From Rhodocyclaceae bacterium UBA1310 (GTDB lineage Bacteria; Pseudomonadota; Gammaproteobacteria; Burkholderiales; Rhodocyclaceae): a stretch of 64,000 nt of DNA. Location of the stretch: NCBI GenBank assembly GCA_002307175.1, contig DBTS01000140.1, forward strand, positions 33,266 to 97,265. Reading direction: 5' to 3'. The notes below the pieces were generated by a model, which saw nothing but the letters and a program-made list of their open reading frames with translations, did no database searches and had not been told where the DNA came from. Below, piece by piece: positions 8,973 to 16,958 of the stretch. How positions within the stretch are numbered: the first letter of the stretch is position 1; each line of letters opens with the position of its first letter. The position numbers were made by a program, and so were the translations under genes.

Positions 8973-11156
8973 TCATATCGTGAGGGCCGTTTTGGGAAGC
9001 GCCTGAACCTTACGCTGCGCCTGCTGCATCAGCGCTGGCACATCAAGAATCAGCGCCACATCGCCGGACCCCAGAATGCTCGAACCACTGATGCCTTTGA
9101 CCTGACTGAAGAGTTTGGACAATGGCTTGATCACCGTTTGCGCCTCACCCAACAGTACGTCAATTACGATACCGAAGCGCTGCCCGGCATACTTCACCAC
9201 CACGATGTTCTCGCGGGCGCCAGGCGTGCCTTCAATCCCGAACAGCTCGCCAAGACGCACGAAGGGCAGCACCTGCCCGCGCAGGTTAGTGTAATCATGA
9301 CCGGCTTCCGCAGAGAATTCGACACATTCATCCACCATATCCAGTGGCACCACAAACACCGCCTTTCCAACCCCCACCTGGAAGCCATTGATAATTGCCA
9401 GCGTGAGTGGCAGACGGATGTGCAGGGTGGTTCCCTGACCAGGGTTGCTCTCGATATCAATGTCGCCACGCAGCTGGTCGATGGCACGCTTGACCACCTC
9501 CATGCCGACGCCACGTCCGGAAAGGTTGGTCACTTTTTCTGCCGTCGAGAAGCCCGCCACAAAAATGAATTTGAATATTTCAGAATCACTAATGATGGCT
9601 TCCGGTGACAACAGGCCGCGCTCGATGGCCTTGTTACGAATTCTCCCTACATCAAGCCCCTTACCGTCATCCAGAATTTCGATAACTATGCATCCGGAAT
9701 CATGGTAGGCATGCAGATGAACCTTGCCGGCTGCAGGTTTACCTGCAGCTTCGCGCACCTCCACCGACTCAATCCCATGATCAATTGCGTTGCGAACGAT
9801 GTGCGTAAGCGGATCACTCAGCTTTTCAACCATGGACTTGTCGAGTTCGGTTTCAGCCCCCGTGATCACCAGATCAATTTTCTTCCCGAGTTCCATCGAC
9901 ACATCCCGCACTACGCGCGGAAAGCGCTGGAACACATCGCCGATCGGAATCATGCGCAAATCAAGCGAGCGATCGCGGATCTGCCCGACGAGCTGACCGA
10001 CTTCGCCCAGCGACTCTGACAGCGTGATCACGCGGCTGCGGTCAGCCAGTATGCGGGCGCCAGCGCAGGCGATCACCAGTTCACCCACCAGATTGATGAG
10101 TTGATCGAGTTTGGCGGCTTCAACCTTGATAATGCGACTCTCGGCGCTGCGTTTCTCTTCGCCCTGGCGCTGCTTGACGAGTGCCGCAGCCACTACAGGC
10201 GCCTGCACCATGTGCTCCTGGATCAGCAGTTCTCCCAGGCGCGGCGTTTGCCCGCTGGCGGTACTTGCTGCGCCCTGCATCTCAAGCACCTGCCGGAGCT
10301 CACTCTCGGTCAGAGTACCTCCGGCCACCAGCAGCTCTCCGAGCTTCTGCTCGGATTCGGCTTCAGGCAGAGACTCTATCAATTCGATGTATTCAGTCAC
10401 CTTGGCGTGCGGCGGCAAAATGCGGATCTTGCTATCCTCGCGCACAAACTCAAACACGTCATCCAGGCGCTTCTTGTCGACATCGGCGCGCAAATCAATT
10501 TCGAATCCAAGATAACAAACCTCGGCGTCCATCTTCTCGGCCGGCGGAATGGCTTCGGTCACCGTGTGCAGAAAAACGATTTCCCCCAGGCCGGCCAGGT
10601 ACTGGATGAAGGACAGAGGATCCATCCCGTTACGCAGCACATCCGGGCCGAAGCGTAGCGAGAGATGCCAGTTGTCATTGCTCACCGCCTCATCATTACC
10701 ATCGGGCTCAACATGTCCCTGCTGCTCTGCCACACGGGCGGGAACCCCGGCAGAGACAGTCTCCTTTGTGCCAAGATAGCCTTGCAGGCTATCGAGTAGT
10801 ACCTGTTTTCCCTGTGGATCGGGATCATCTTCGGGATGATTGGCTTCGATCGCATCAATCAGGCGGGCCAGATAGTCCCCGCTTCGCAGAAGCAGTGCCA
10901 CAAGCTCCGGGTCGATGGCAATAACGCCACTGCGCACCTTGTCGAGCACACTTTCCATGACGTGAGTAAATCCCACTATCATATCCAGACCAAACAGTCC
11001 GGCAGAACCCTTGATTGTGTGGGCGGCACGAAAGATGGCATTGATCCGCTCAGCCGACTGGCCCTCTGTCTCGATTTCAAGCAGGGCAGCCTCCATGTTG
11101 GCAAGCAGTTCGCGCGCCTCCTGAACCAGAATGTCACGTGCGGAGGAGATATCCAT
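8973..11156 (-). CDS. cheA: Chemotaxis histidine kinase CheA with MshE/GspE-N-like insertion
   Basis: CheA (727 aa) autophosphorylates and passes phosphate to CheY and CheB. Domains: Hpt P1 at residues 1-110 with phospho-His46 (AAHTIKGSAG); a P2-like region at ~160-255; P3 dimerisation from ~342; P4 kinase with N-box HIVRNAIDHGIE and DDGKGLD; and a CheW-like P5 from ~590 to the end. Between P2 and P3, residues 271-294 and 306-329 form two 24-residue repeats (KLGELLV..., RLGELLI...) of the LG-x2-LV type known from MshE/GspE N-terminal domains. The ATG follows GGAG and lies 2 bases after the STAS gene. Confidence 0.96.
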   Translation of the reverse strand: MDISSARDILVQEARELLANMEAALLEIETEGQSAERINAIFRAAHTIKGSAGLFGLDMIVGFTHVMESVLDKVRSGVIAIDPELVALLLRSGDYLARLIDAIEANHPEDDPDPQGKQVLLDSLQGYLGTKETVSAGVPARVAEQQGHVEPDGNDEAVSNDNWHLSLRFGPDVLRNGMDPLSFIQYLAGLGEIVFLHTVTEAIPPAEKMDAEVCYLGFEIDLRADVDKKRLDDVFEFVREDSKIRILPPHAKVTEYIELIESLPEAESEQKLGELLVAGGTLTESELRQVLEMQGAASTASGQTPRLGELLIQEHMVQAPVVAAALVKQRQGEEKRSAESRIIKVEAAKLDQLINLVGELVIACAGARILADRSRVITLSESLGEVGQLVGQIRDRSLDLRMIPIGDVFQRFPRVVRDVSMELGKKIDLVITGAETELDKSMVEKLSDPLTHIVRNAIDHGIESVEVREAAGKPAAGKVHLHAYHDSGCIVIEILDDGKGLDVGRIRNKAIERGLLSPEAIISDSEIFKFIFVAGFSTAEKVTNLSGRGVGMEVVKRAIDQLRGDIDIESNPGQGTTLHIRLPLTLAIINGFQVGVGKAVFVVPLDMVDECVEFSAEAGHDYTNLRGQVLPFVRLGELFGIEGTPGARENIVVVKYAGQRFGIVIDVLLGEAQTVIKPLSKLFSQVKGISGSSILGSGDVALILDVPALMQQAQRKVQALPKTALTI

Positions 11157-11158
11157 TT

Positions 11159-11476
11159 TCAGCTCCAGACCAGGGAAACGGGTTGCCCCAGCTTGCCCCC
11201 GAGGTTGAGAATGCCCAGCACCTGAACAACGGCAGGGCTATGTTTTTCCCATTGCAGGGTCTTAGACGCAGCGGCAGCCTCCTGCTGCGCCAGGATCATT
11301 ACCTGAACACCCGAGCAATCCAGTTCAGTCACCCCGGCAAGATCAACCTTCAGGCTTTGCGTGGAGCCCAGGCGGTTCAGCAGGGCAGTCTTGAATTCCG
11401 CAGCATCATAGATGGTCAGCTCGCCTTCGATCTGCAAGGTGCCATCATTTGCCTGCGTCATGGTGTAATTGGTCAT
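11159..11476 (-). CDS. STAS-domain protein
   Basis: A 105-residue single-domain STAS protein like anti-sigma-factor antagonists. The conserved phosphorylatable serine is in ELDCSGVQVM. The start has GGAGA upstream. It sits between cheY and cheA with gaps of 12 and 2 bases, so it belongs to the chemosensory operon. No partner anti-sigma kinase is encoded nearby. A signalling link to CheA is inference from position only. Confidence 0.88.
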   Translation of the reverse strand: MTNYTMTQANDGTLQIEGELTIYDAAEFKTALLNRLGSTQSLKVDLAGVTELDCSGVQVMILAQQEAAAASKTLQWEKHSPAVVQVLGILNLGGKLGQPVSLVWS

Positions 11477-11488
11477 AAGAGTCTCCGC

Positions 11489-11857
11489 TCAGGGCGTCAC
11501 CAGCTTGGCAACCGCATCCAGCAATGCCGGCGGCTGGAATGGCTTGACCATCCAGGCTTTGACGCCAGCCTCCCTGCCCGCCTGCACCTTGGTGGCATCA
11601 CTTTCGGTGGTGAGCATGATGATGGGGGTGAACCTGTAGTTCGGCAGCGCCTTGGCAGCCTTGACGAAGCTGATGCCATCCATGTTCGGCATATTGACGT
11701 CGGAGATGATCAGATTGAACTTGCGACCATCCAGTTTCCCCAGCGCATCCTTCCCGTCCACGGCTTCAACCACGTCGTATCCGGCCCCCCGCAGGGCGAT
11801 CGCGAGAGTCTGACGCATGCTCAGAGAATCATCGACAACCAGAAGTGTTTTGCTCAT
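11489..11857 (-). CDS. cheY: Chemotaxis response regulator CheY
   Basis: A 122-residue stand-alone receiver domain. The acidic pocket is Asp9/Asp10, the phospho-acceptor is Asp53 (IISDVNMPNMDG), the switch threonine is in MLTTESD, and the conserved Lys is in MVKPFQPP. There is no output domain, so it acts by protein binding, either on the flagellar switch or on another output. The start has only a weak GGAAA site. It lies upstream of the STAS gene and cheA in the same direction. Confidence 0.94.
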   Translation of the reverse strand: MSKTLLVVDDSLSMRQTLAIALRGAGYDVVEAVDGKDALGKLDGRKFNLIISDVNMPNMDGISFVKAAKALPNYRFTPIIMLTTESDATKVQAGREAGVKAWMVKPFQPPALLDAVAKLVTP

Positions 11858-11929
11858 TTGTCATTTTCCGCAAAATAAATTAATGCCCACATCACTCGGG
11901 AAATCGATCCCGAAAGAAACTTTCATCAG

Positions 11930-13105
11930 CTAAAAAAAGATCACTCCGGAACTGGCTACCGCGCCGTCGGTTTTCTGCTGGGCCTGCACCTGTTCCTGCG
12001 AATGCACCTGGCGTTGCTCAAGCATCGTGTAGCTCTTGGCCAGATTTGCCAGCCATTTTTCAGCATCCGGCAACTGCGCGGCAGAGTCGTGTTCGACGGC
12101 CTGCACCGACTCTGTGAGTCGCTCCATGTCTGCGAGGATGTGGTCAAGGATCTGATTGACGCGATCCTGAAACTGCAGATTCACGAGCACTTCGTTGATA
12201 TCACCCTGCACCGTGCGACGTTCCTCAGTCAGGGTTTGCAGGGAACTGTTCATGGTTTGGGTCGTGAGGTTGAAGTGCCGGATAATTTCTTCCGCAGTAC
12301 GCTGCGACTCGGAGATAGCCCGGGCTTCCCTGGCCGCCATTTCCCCAGAGCGCTGCAAGGTTTCGGCTATCGCGGCGCTGACCGTGCCAACCGTTTCCTG
12401 AATGCGCCGCCCAGTCTCACCAGATTGCGTGGAAAGCTCCCTCACACGATCGGCAACCACGGCAAACCCGCGACCGGTTTCCCCGGCACGTGCGGCTTCA
12501 ATCGCCGCGTTCAGTGCGAGAAGGTTGGTCTGCTTGGCGATATTGCCAACCTCGACAGCCATGTTGCGCAATTCGTCGGCATACGACGCCACTCTGGCGA
12601 CCTCCCGAACCATGGACTCGCGAAACTCCTGGGTTCCGTTCAGCGTATCAATGATGCCGTGGAGACCCGTCTCGGCCTCCTGAATCGCACTGAGGGCTGC
12701 CACCTCGCCGTTTTCACTGCTTTTTTCTGCCGATCCCGCCAGGCGCTGGGCAACCTCCGAAAATTTCTGGGCCAGCGATTCGATCGCCTCGCGAACCTGC
12801 CCCTGGGCCAACGTGACATGTCGATTCCACAGGGGAACCACTTCGGATACCAGCGTGGTCAGCGCATGCTCTTTCACTCCCAGCGTACGCTCGGCAGAGG
12901 TGGATGGCTCCTGCGGAGCACCTGCGTCCATGCGCAGCTCTTGCGGCACTTCACGCATGCCCAGCCACATCACGCCTGCCAATACCAGCACGCCCCAGCC
13001 AAAGCCGAGCCACCCAGAGTTCGCCAGAATGGCCGAAACCACCAGATTCACGAATGCCAGAACCACCAACGGCGTGTTTTGACGCGACAGTATCTTCATG
13101 TACAT
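11930..13105 (-). CDS. Methyl-accepting chemotaxis protein without periplasmic sensor domain (MCP3)
   Basis: A 391-residue chemoreceptor-like protein. Two closely spaced hydrophobic segments (about residues 13-29 and 34-49) form a membrane hairpin with almost no periplasmic loop. The rest is cytoplasmic signalling coiled coil with the tip IAKQTNLLALNAAIEAARA and the segment VNLQFQDRVNQILDHIL. No HAMP or ligand-binding domain is visible, so the input must be membrane-derived, cytoplasmic or from a partner. ATG 13105 and ATG 13099 are both possible starts. It is the first gene of the cluster, 72 bases before cheY. Confidence 0.9.
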   Translation of the reverse strand: MYMKILSRQNTPLVVLAFVNLVVSAILANSGWLGFGWGVLVLAGVMWLGMREVPQELRMDAGAPQEPSTSAERTLGVKEHALTTLVSEVVPLWNRHVTLAQGQVREAIESLAQKFSEVAQRLAGSAEKSSENGEVAALSAIQEAETGLHGIIDTLNGTQEFRESMVREVARVASYADELRNMAVEVGNIAKQTNLLALNAAIEAARAGETGRGFAVVADRVRELSTQSGETGRRIQETVGTVSAAIAETLQRSGEMAAREARAISESQRTAEEIIRHFNLTTQTMNSSLQTLTEERRTVQGDINEVLVNLQFQDRVNQILDHILADMERLTESVQAVEHDSAAQLPDAEKWLANLAKSYTMLEQRQVHSQEQVQAQQKTDGAVASSGVIFF

Positions 13106-13392
13106 ACCCGGCAGCGAAACCTGCGAAGATTCGAGCGCATGGACGAGCCCCCCTCCAAACCCTGGCGGCGCAAACTGAGGCTGTTCACTGGCTTCTCGCC
13201 TTCAAGCTTGCACGTCACCTATGGGGTCTCTTACGGACTCAGCCTAGCCGGACTTGAAGTAAAACTTTGGTACAAAAAGGCACGCAGGCGGGTTTTTAAC
13301 ACTTCTTACCCGTTAGGGCAGGCATATACGGCCAGGTGAAACGACAAAGTCTCAGCAAGAACAGCGAACCAGATCCACCTGAATCACCGGGC
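13106..13392. other. Intergenic region upstream of the chemosensory cluster
   Basis: About 290 bases between the MCP3 start and the end of the CorC-family gene. It should hold the promoter of the chemosensory cluster. I searched for sigma-28-type (TAAA-N15-GCCGATAA) and strong sigma-70-type elements and found none I would defend. Confidence 0.4.
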
Positions 13393-13420
13393 AAAAAAAC
13401 GGCGCCTATGCGGCGCCGTT
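13393..13420 (-). terminator. Intrinsic terminator overlapping the CorC-family stop codon
   Basis: On the minus strand AACGGCGCC and GGCGCCGTT form a 9-bp stem around a five-base loop, followed by seven Ts. The TAG stop of the upstream gene (13406-13408) straddles the stem/loop junction, so the last codons form one arm of the hairpin. Confidence 0.88.
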
Positions 13421-14743
13421 CTCGTGGCTGGTTTTTTCGGTATCCGGATTTGGCGGAATGGTCAGCAGTACCTTATCCACCCGGTGGCGATCCATATCGA
13501 CCACCTCGAAACGCATTCCCGCACATTCGAAGTGATCTGCCACACGCGGCACACGCCCAAGCTGATGCATCACGAATCCACCGATAGTATGGAAGCCTCC
13601 GGTTTCCGTGCCCGGCATTTCGTGGACTTCGAACATGTCAGAGAAACGTTCCATTGTCATGGAGGCTTCAAGCAGCCAGCTGCCGTCTTCGCGCTGAATG
13701 GCATCGCTCTCGGCCTCGGCATCGTCGGCGGGCAGATCACCCACAATCGAAGTCAGCACGTCGGTCAGAGAAACCACGCCTTCGAATTCACCGTACTCAT
13801 CGACCACAAGCGCAAACTGCACGCGGGTCTTGCGGAAATTCTCCAACAATTGTGATGTGGTGACGGTGTCCGGGACATACAGTGCCGGGGTGGTAACCGC
13901 CTCGACATCAAGCTTCTGCCCGGCCAGAGCCTGTTTCAGCAGATCCGCTACCTGCAGCACACCCATTACATTCTCAAGCCCGCCACGACACACCACAAGG
14001 CGGCCATATTCGCTGTCCACGATACGCTTGCGGACTTCATCCGCCTCGTCCAGATCGACGAACTGCACATCCTTGCGAGGCGTCATGATCGTACCGATGC
14101 GCTGCTCATCAAGGCGCAGCACATTGGAAACAATTTCCTGTTCGCTTTCGTGGAAAATGCCAGCTTCGGCCCCCTGCTCCATGAGCACCTTGATCTCTTC
14201 ATCCGTCACCGGGGGATCATCGGAGCGCCGGGCATTGAAGGGGCGCAGCACGATGTCTCCCGACACCGAGAACAGCCACACCAGCGGACGCGTGGCACGC
14301 GCCAGCCCGGACATTGGCCCGGCAAAAAAAGCTGCAATAGCCTCAGGCGCCAGCAGAGCAAGGCGCTTGGGCACCAGCTCGCCGATCACGACAGACAGAT
14401 AGGTGATGCAGGCAACTGCAAGCCCGACACCGAGCGGGCGGGAATAATGTGCAATCCAGGGAAAAGTATCGGTAAAGCCGGCGAGCCAGACCTCGATCGG
14501 CTGTGCCAGGGCATCTTCACCCACCACACCGCTCAGGACTGCAATCGAAGTGATGCCGACCTGAACGGTCGACAGGAAACTGGAGGGGTCGTCATGTAGA
14601 CGCAATGCCACCCCTGCCCCTTTCGAGCCATCGTCTGCAAGCTTTTGCAGGCGCGCCCGGCGTGAGGACAATACAGCGATCTCGGCCATGGCAAACACGC
14701 CATTAAGCACGATCAGGCACAACAAGGCTAACGCCAGATTCAT
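13406..14743 (-). CDS. CorC/HlyC-family membrane protein (DUF21, CBS pair, CorC_HlyC)
   Basis: A 445-residue inner-membrane protein of the hemolysin-like/CorC family, linked in other bacteria to divalent-cation or Na+ homeostasis. The DUF21 membrane domain occupies residues 1-~190 with several hydrophobic helices. A CBS-domain pair follows at ~200-325 (IMTPRKDVQFVDL, VVDEYGEFEGVVSLTDV), then a CorC_HlyC domain at ~350-430. It is monocistronic with its own terminator. The substrate cannot be read from the sequence. Confidence 0.9.
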   Translation of the reverse strand: MNLALALLCLIVLNGVFAMAEIAVLSSRRARLQKLADDGSKGAGVALRLHDDPSSFLSTVQVGITSIAVLSGVVGEDALAQPIEVWLAGFTDTFPWIAHYSRPLGVGLAVACITYLSVVIGELVPKRLALLAPEAIAAFFAGPMSGLARATRPLVWLFSVSGDIVLRPFNARRSDDPPVTDEEIKVLMEQGAEAGIFHESEQEIVSNVLRLDEQRIGTIMTPRKDVQFVDLDEADEVRKRIVDSEYGRLVVCRGGLENVMGVLQVADLLKQALAGQKLDVEAVTTPALYVPDTVTTSQLLENFRKTRVQFALVVDEYGEFEGVVSLTDVLTSIVGDLPADDAEAESDAIQREDGSWLLEASMTMERFSDMFEVHEMPGTETGGFHTIGGFVMHQLGRVPRVADHFECAGMRFEVVDMDRHRVDKVLLTIPPNPDTEKTSHENGAA

Positions 14744-14951
14744 ATATGTCGCCGGCCTTTACCGGCGAGGATTGCACAAGCTTTAAAGCATAGCATGCCC
14801 TGCGCGGTTCCACCGCGCTGGGGCGCAAAGTGAAAGCGGCGGAGCCGTGATCAGGGCTTTATGTAGCGCCGCGGTAGGCTTTCCGTTGCAAGAGAGAGGC
14901 AGCGCTAAAGATTTGGCCTTGAAAACAGCGACCAAACACGGCCAGAAATGC

Positions 14952-14976
14952 AAAAAGCCACGCAATGCGTGGCTTT
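14952..14976 (-). terminator. Terminator of the tRNA-Pro gene
   Basis: On the minus strand AAAGCCACGC and GCGTGGCTTT form a 10-bp stem with a 3-base loop, followed by Ts, starting 11 bases after the tRNA 3' end. Confidence 0.88.
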
Positions 14977-14987
14977 CTGAATATTTT

Positions 14988-15064
14988 TGGTCGGGGTGAG
15001 AGGATTCGAACCTCCGGCCTCTACGTCCCGAACGTAGCGCTCTACCAGGCTAAGCTACACCCCG
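14988..15064 (-). tRNA. tRNA-Pro (anticodon CGG)
   Basis: A 77-base cloverleaf. The acceptor stem is CGGGGTG/CACCCCG, discriminator A, CCA encoded. The anticodon stem CTACG/CGTAG encloses the loop TTCGGGA with anticodon CGG, reading CCG proline codons. The T loop is TTCGAAT. It lies just downstream of ispB on the same strand. Confidence 0.97.
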
Positions 15065-15082
15065 ACTTGTTCGCTGCCAGTC

Positions 15083-16051
15083 TTAGTACTGACGCCCAAC
15101 CGCGAAAGAACATAATTGTAGCAGGCTATCTTTGAAAATGGAAGGGGGTAATTCATCAATTAATTCCGCTGCCCGCTCAGACTCCTGCCGAGCCACTTCC
15201 CGCGTGGCTTCCAGCGCACCGGTCTGGCGCACTGCTTCGATGACTGCGGGAAAGGCCTCACGCCCACCCTCTTCAATGGCACGCCGCACCACCGCCGCCT
15301 GCTCCGCATTGCCATGCTGCAAGACATGGATCAGCGGCAGCGTAGGCTTGCCTTCGGCCAGATCATCACCGAGATGCTTGCCGGTGGCTTCTTCATCGCC
15401 CGAATAGTCGAGCACATCGTCCACAAGCTGGAAGGCTGTGCCGACGTGGCGACCAAATGCTGCCAGCCTGTCTTGCCCGGCCTCATCCAGACCGCCGAGG
15501 ATGCCACCGAGGCGACAGGCCGCTTCGAAGAGCATCGCCGTCTTGTAGCGGATCACCTGGAGATAGGACTCCACAGTGACATCGGCATTGTGCACATTCA
15601 GAAGCTGCAGGACTTCACCTTCCGAGATCACGTTGGTGGCATCGGCCAATACACGCATCACGCGCATATCGTCTACATCCACCATCATCTGGAAGGTGCG
15701 GGAGTATAGGAAGTCGCCAACCAGCACTGCCGCTGCATTGCCGAACATGGCGTTGGCCGTGCTGCGCCCGCGGCGCAGATCGGATTCATCGACAACATCG
15801 TCATGCAGCAGCGTGGAGGTATGGATCAGCTCCAGTACGGCTGCCAGATCGTGATGATGGGTACCCCGATATCCCAGCGCATTGGCCACCAGCAGCAGCA
15901 TGGCCGGACGCAAACGTTTGCCGCCAGCGCCGATGATGTATTCGGCCACCTGGCGGATCAGCACGATATCGGAATGCAGCCGCCTGCGAATGACGGCATT
16001 GACCGCCTCCATATCGGAGACGATTGGCGCAAAGAGTTTTTCGTGTTGCAA
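15083..16051 (-). CDS. ispB: Octaprenyl diphosphate synthase
   Basis: A trans-prenyltransferase (322 aa) that makes the polyprenyl tail of ubiquinone from FPP and IPP. Both Asp-rich motifs are present: DDVVD at residues 84-88 and DDVLD at 211-215, plus GGKRLRP. The start used is TTG at 16051, because the resulting N-terminus (MQHEKLFAPIVSDM) aligns in length with the E. coli enzyme; the first ATG (16012) would cut off 13 residues. No clear ribosome site is seen for either. It is divergent from rplU, a common proteobacterial arrangement. Confidence 0.94.
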   Translation of the reverse strand: MQHEKLFAPIVSDMEAVNAVIRRRLHSDIVLIRQVAEYIIGAGGKRLRPAMLLLVANALGYRGTHHHDLAAVLELIHTSTLLHDDVVDESDLRRGRSTANAMFGNAAAVLVGDFLYSRTFQMMVDVDDMRVMRVLADATNVISEGEVLQLLNVHNADVTVESYLQVIRYKTAMLFEAACRLGGILGGLDEAGQDRLAAFGRHVGTAFQLVDDVLDYSGDEEATGKHLGDDLAEGKPTLPLIHVLQHGNAEQAAVVRRAIEEGGREAFPAVIEAVRQTGALEATREVARQESERAAELIDELPPSIFKDSLLQLCSFAVGRQY

Positions 16052-16205
16052 GGCAGCCAGTTATATATATAGTCAGGGTCAGGGTGCTGATGGTAGGTGG
16101 CAGTTCAGGGCAGCGTCAACACCCTGAACGGGAAGACTGTGTTGCATTGATAGCAATACTGCGGGGCCGGCTCCTGCCTGTGAAGGCTTGCGCACAGGAA
16201 AGCTG

Positions 16206-16234
16206 TTGACTTTTCCTTTAACTATCAACATAAT
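16206..16234 (+). promoter_or_regulatory. Sigma-70-type promoter of rplU
   Basis: TTGACT (16206-16211) and CATAAT (16229-16234) are separated by exactly 17 bases, and each matches the consensus at five of six positions. Transcription would start near 16241, giving a leader of about 35 bases to rplU. Confidence 0.75.
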
Positions 16235-16275
16235 TTACGGTTTCCCGTGCTGTTTATTTAAGTAAGGATTCCAAC

Positions 16276-16587
16276 ATGTATGCGGTCATAAAAACTGGTG
16301 GCAAGCAGTATCGCGTTGCTGCCGGCGAAAAAATCAAAATAGAACAGATACCGGCAGACGTTGGCACCGAAATCACGCTTGACCAGGTTCTGATGGTCGG
16401 CGAAGGCGAAGCCGTCAAGATCGGCGCGCCGCTGGTTGCTGGTGCAAGTGTCAAGGCCACGATTCTGGCTCAGGGACGTCACAAGAAGGTCGAGATCTTC
16501 AAGATGCGTCGCCGTAAGCACTATCAGAAGCACCAAGGGCATCGTCAGAATTTCACCGAAATTCGCATTGATGCGATTTCGGCCTAA
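16276..16587 (+). CDS. rplU: 50S ribosomal protein L21
   Basis: L21 (103 aa), a structural 50S protein. The N-terminus MYAVIKTGGKQYRVAAGEK and the basic C-terminal part (KMRRRKHYQKHQGHRQ) are diagnostic. AAGGA precedes the ATG. First gene of rplU-rpmA-obgE-proB. Confidence 0.98.
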   Translation: MYAVIKTGGKQYRVAAGEKIKIEQIPADVGTEITLDQVLMVGEGEAVKIGAPLVAGASVKATILAQGRHKKVEIFKMRRRKHYQKHQGHRQNFTEIRIDAISA

Positions 16588-16605
16588 GCAAGGAGTTAAT
16601 GCGCC

Positions 16606-16881
16606 ATGGCACACAAAAAGGCAGGCGGTAGTTCACGTAACGGCCGCGACTCAGAATCAAAACGACTCGGTGTAAAGCGTTACGGCGGTGAGCTGGTTGC
16701 TGCAGGCAACATCATCGTGCGTCAGCGCGGCACCGAATATCACCCGGGCGAAAACGTCGGCATCGGCAAGGATCACACACTGTTCGCGCTGATCCAGGGT
16801 CACGTGCAGTTCGTGATCAAAGGTGCAGCTCGTCGCCGCACCGTGGTGATCGTTCCGGAAGCCCCGGCCGCTCAGGCCTGA
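16606..16881 (+). CDS. rpmA: 50S ribosomal protein L27
   Basis: L27 (91 aa) reaches with its N-terminus toward the peptidyl-transferase centre. It begins MAHKKAGGSSRNGRDSESKR, the uncleaved form typical of proteobacteria. AAGGAG stands before the ATG; it lies 18 bases after rplU. Confidence 0.98.
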   Translation: MAHKKAGGSSRNGRDSESKRLGVKRYGGELVAAGNIIVRQRGTEYHPGENVGIGKDHTLFALIQGHVQFVIKGAARRRTVVIVPEAPAAQA

Positions 16882-16902
16882 TAGGGTTCCGCGACACTCT
16901 AT

Positions 16903-16935
16903 AAAAGCCCTGTCGCGCTGCGATAGGGCTTTTTT
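16903..16935 (+). terminator. Intrinsic terminator between rpmA and obgE
   Basis: AAAAGCCCTGTCGC pairs with GCGATAGGGCTTTT (14 bp, one G-T wobble, loop GCT), followed by six Ts. It would separate abundant rplU-rpmA transcripts from lower obgE expression by partial termination. Confidence 0.88.
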
Positions 16936-16958
16936 CTTTTCTTGAGGCAGACAAAGTC

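Noticed and set aside
12002..13339. 445-codon plus-strand open frame across MCP3
   Set aside because: Antisense to a well-supported receptor gene, no motif, and it runs on into an intergenic region.
14783..14965. 60-codon minus-strand open frame between the CorC-family gene and tRNA-Pro
   Set aside because: No ribosome site, no recognisable product, and it overlaps the tRNA terminator.
16058..16075. TATATATA stretch as the ispB promoter -10
   Set aside because: It lies too close to the TTG start to leave a useful leader and has no -35 element at proper distance.
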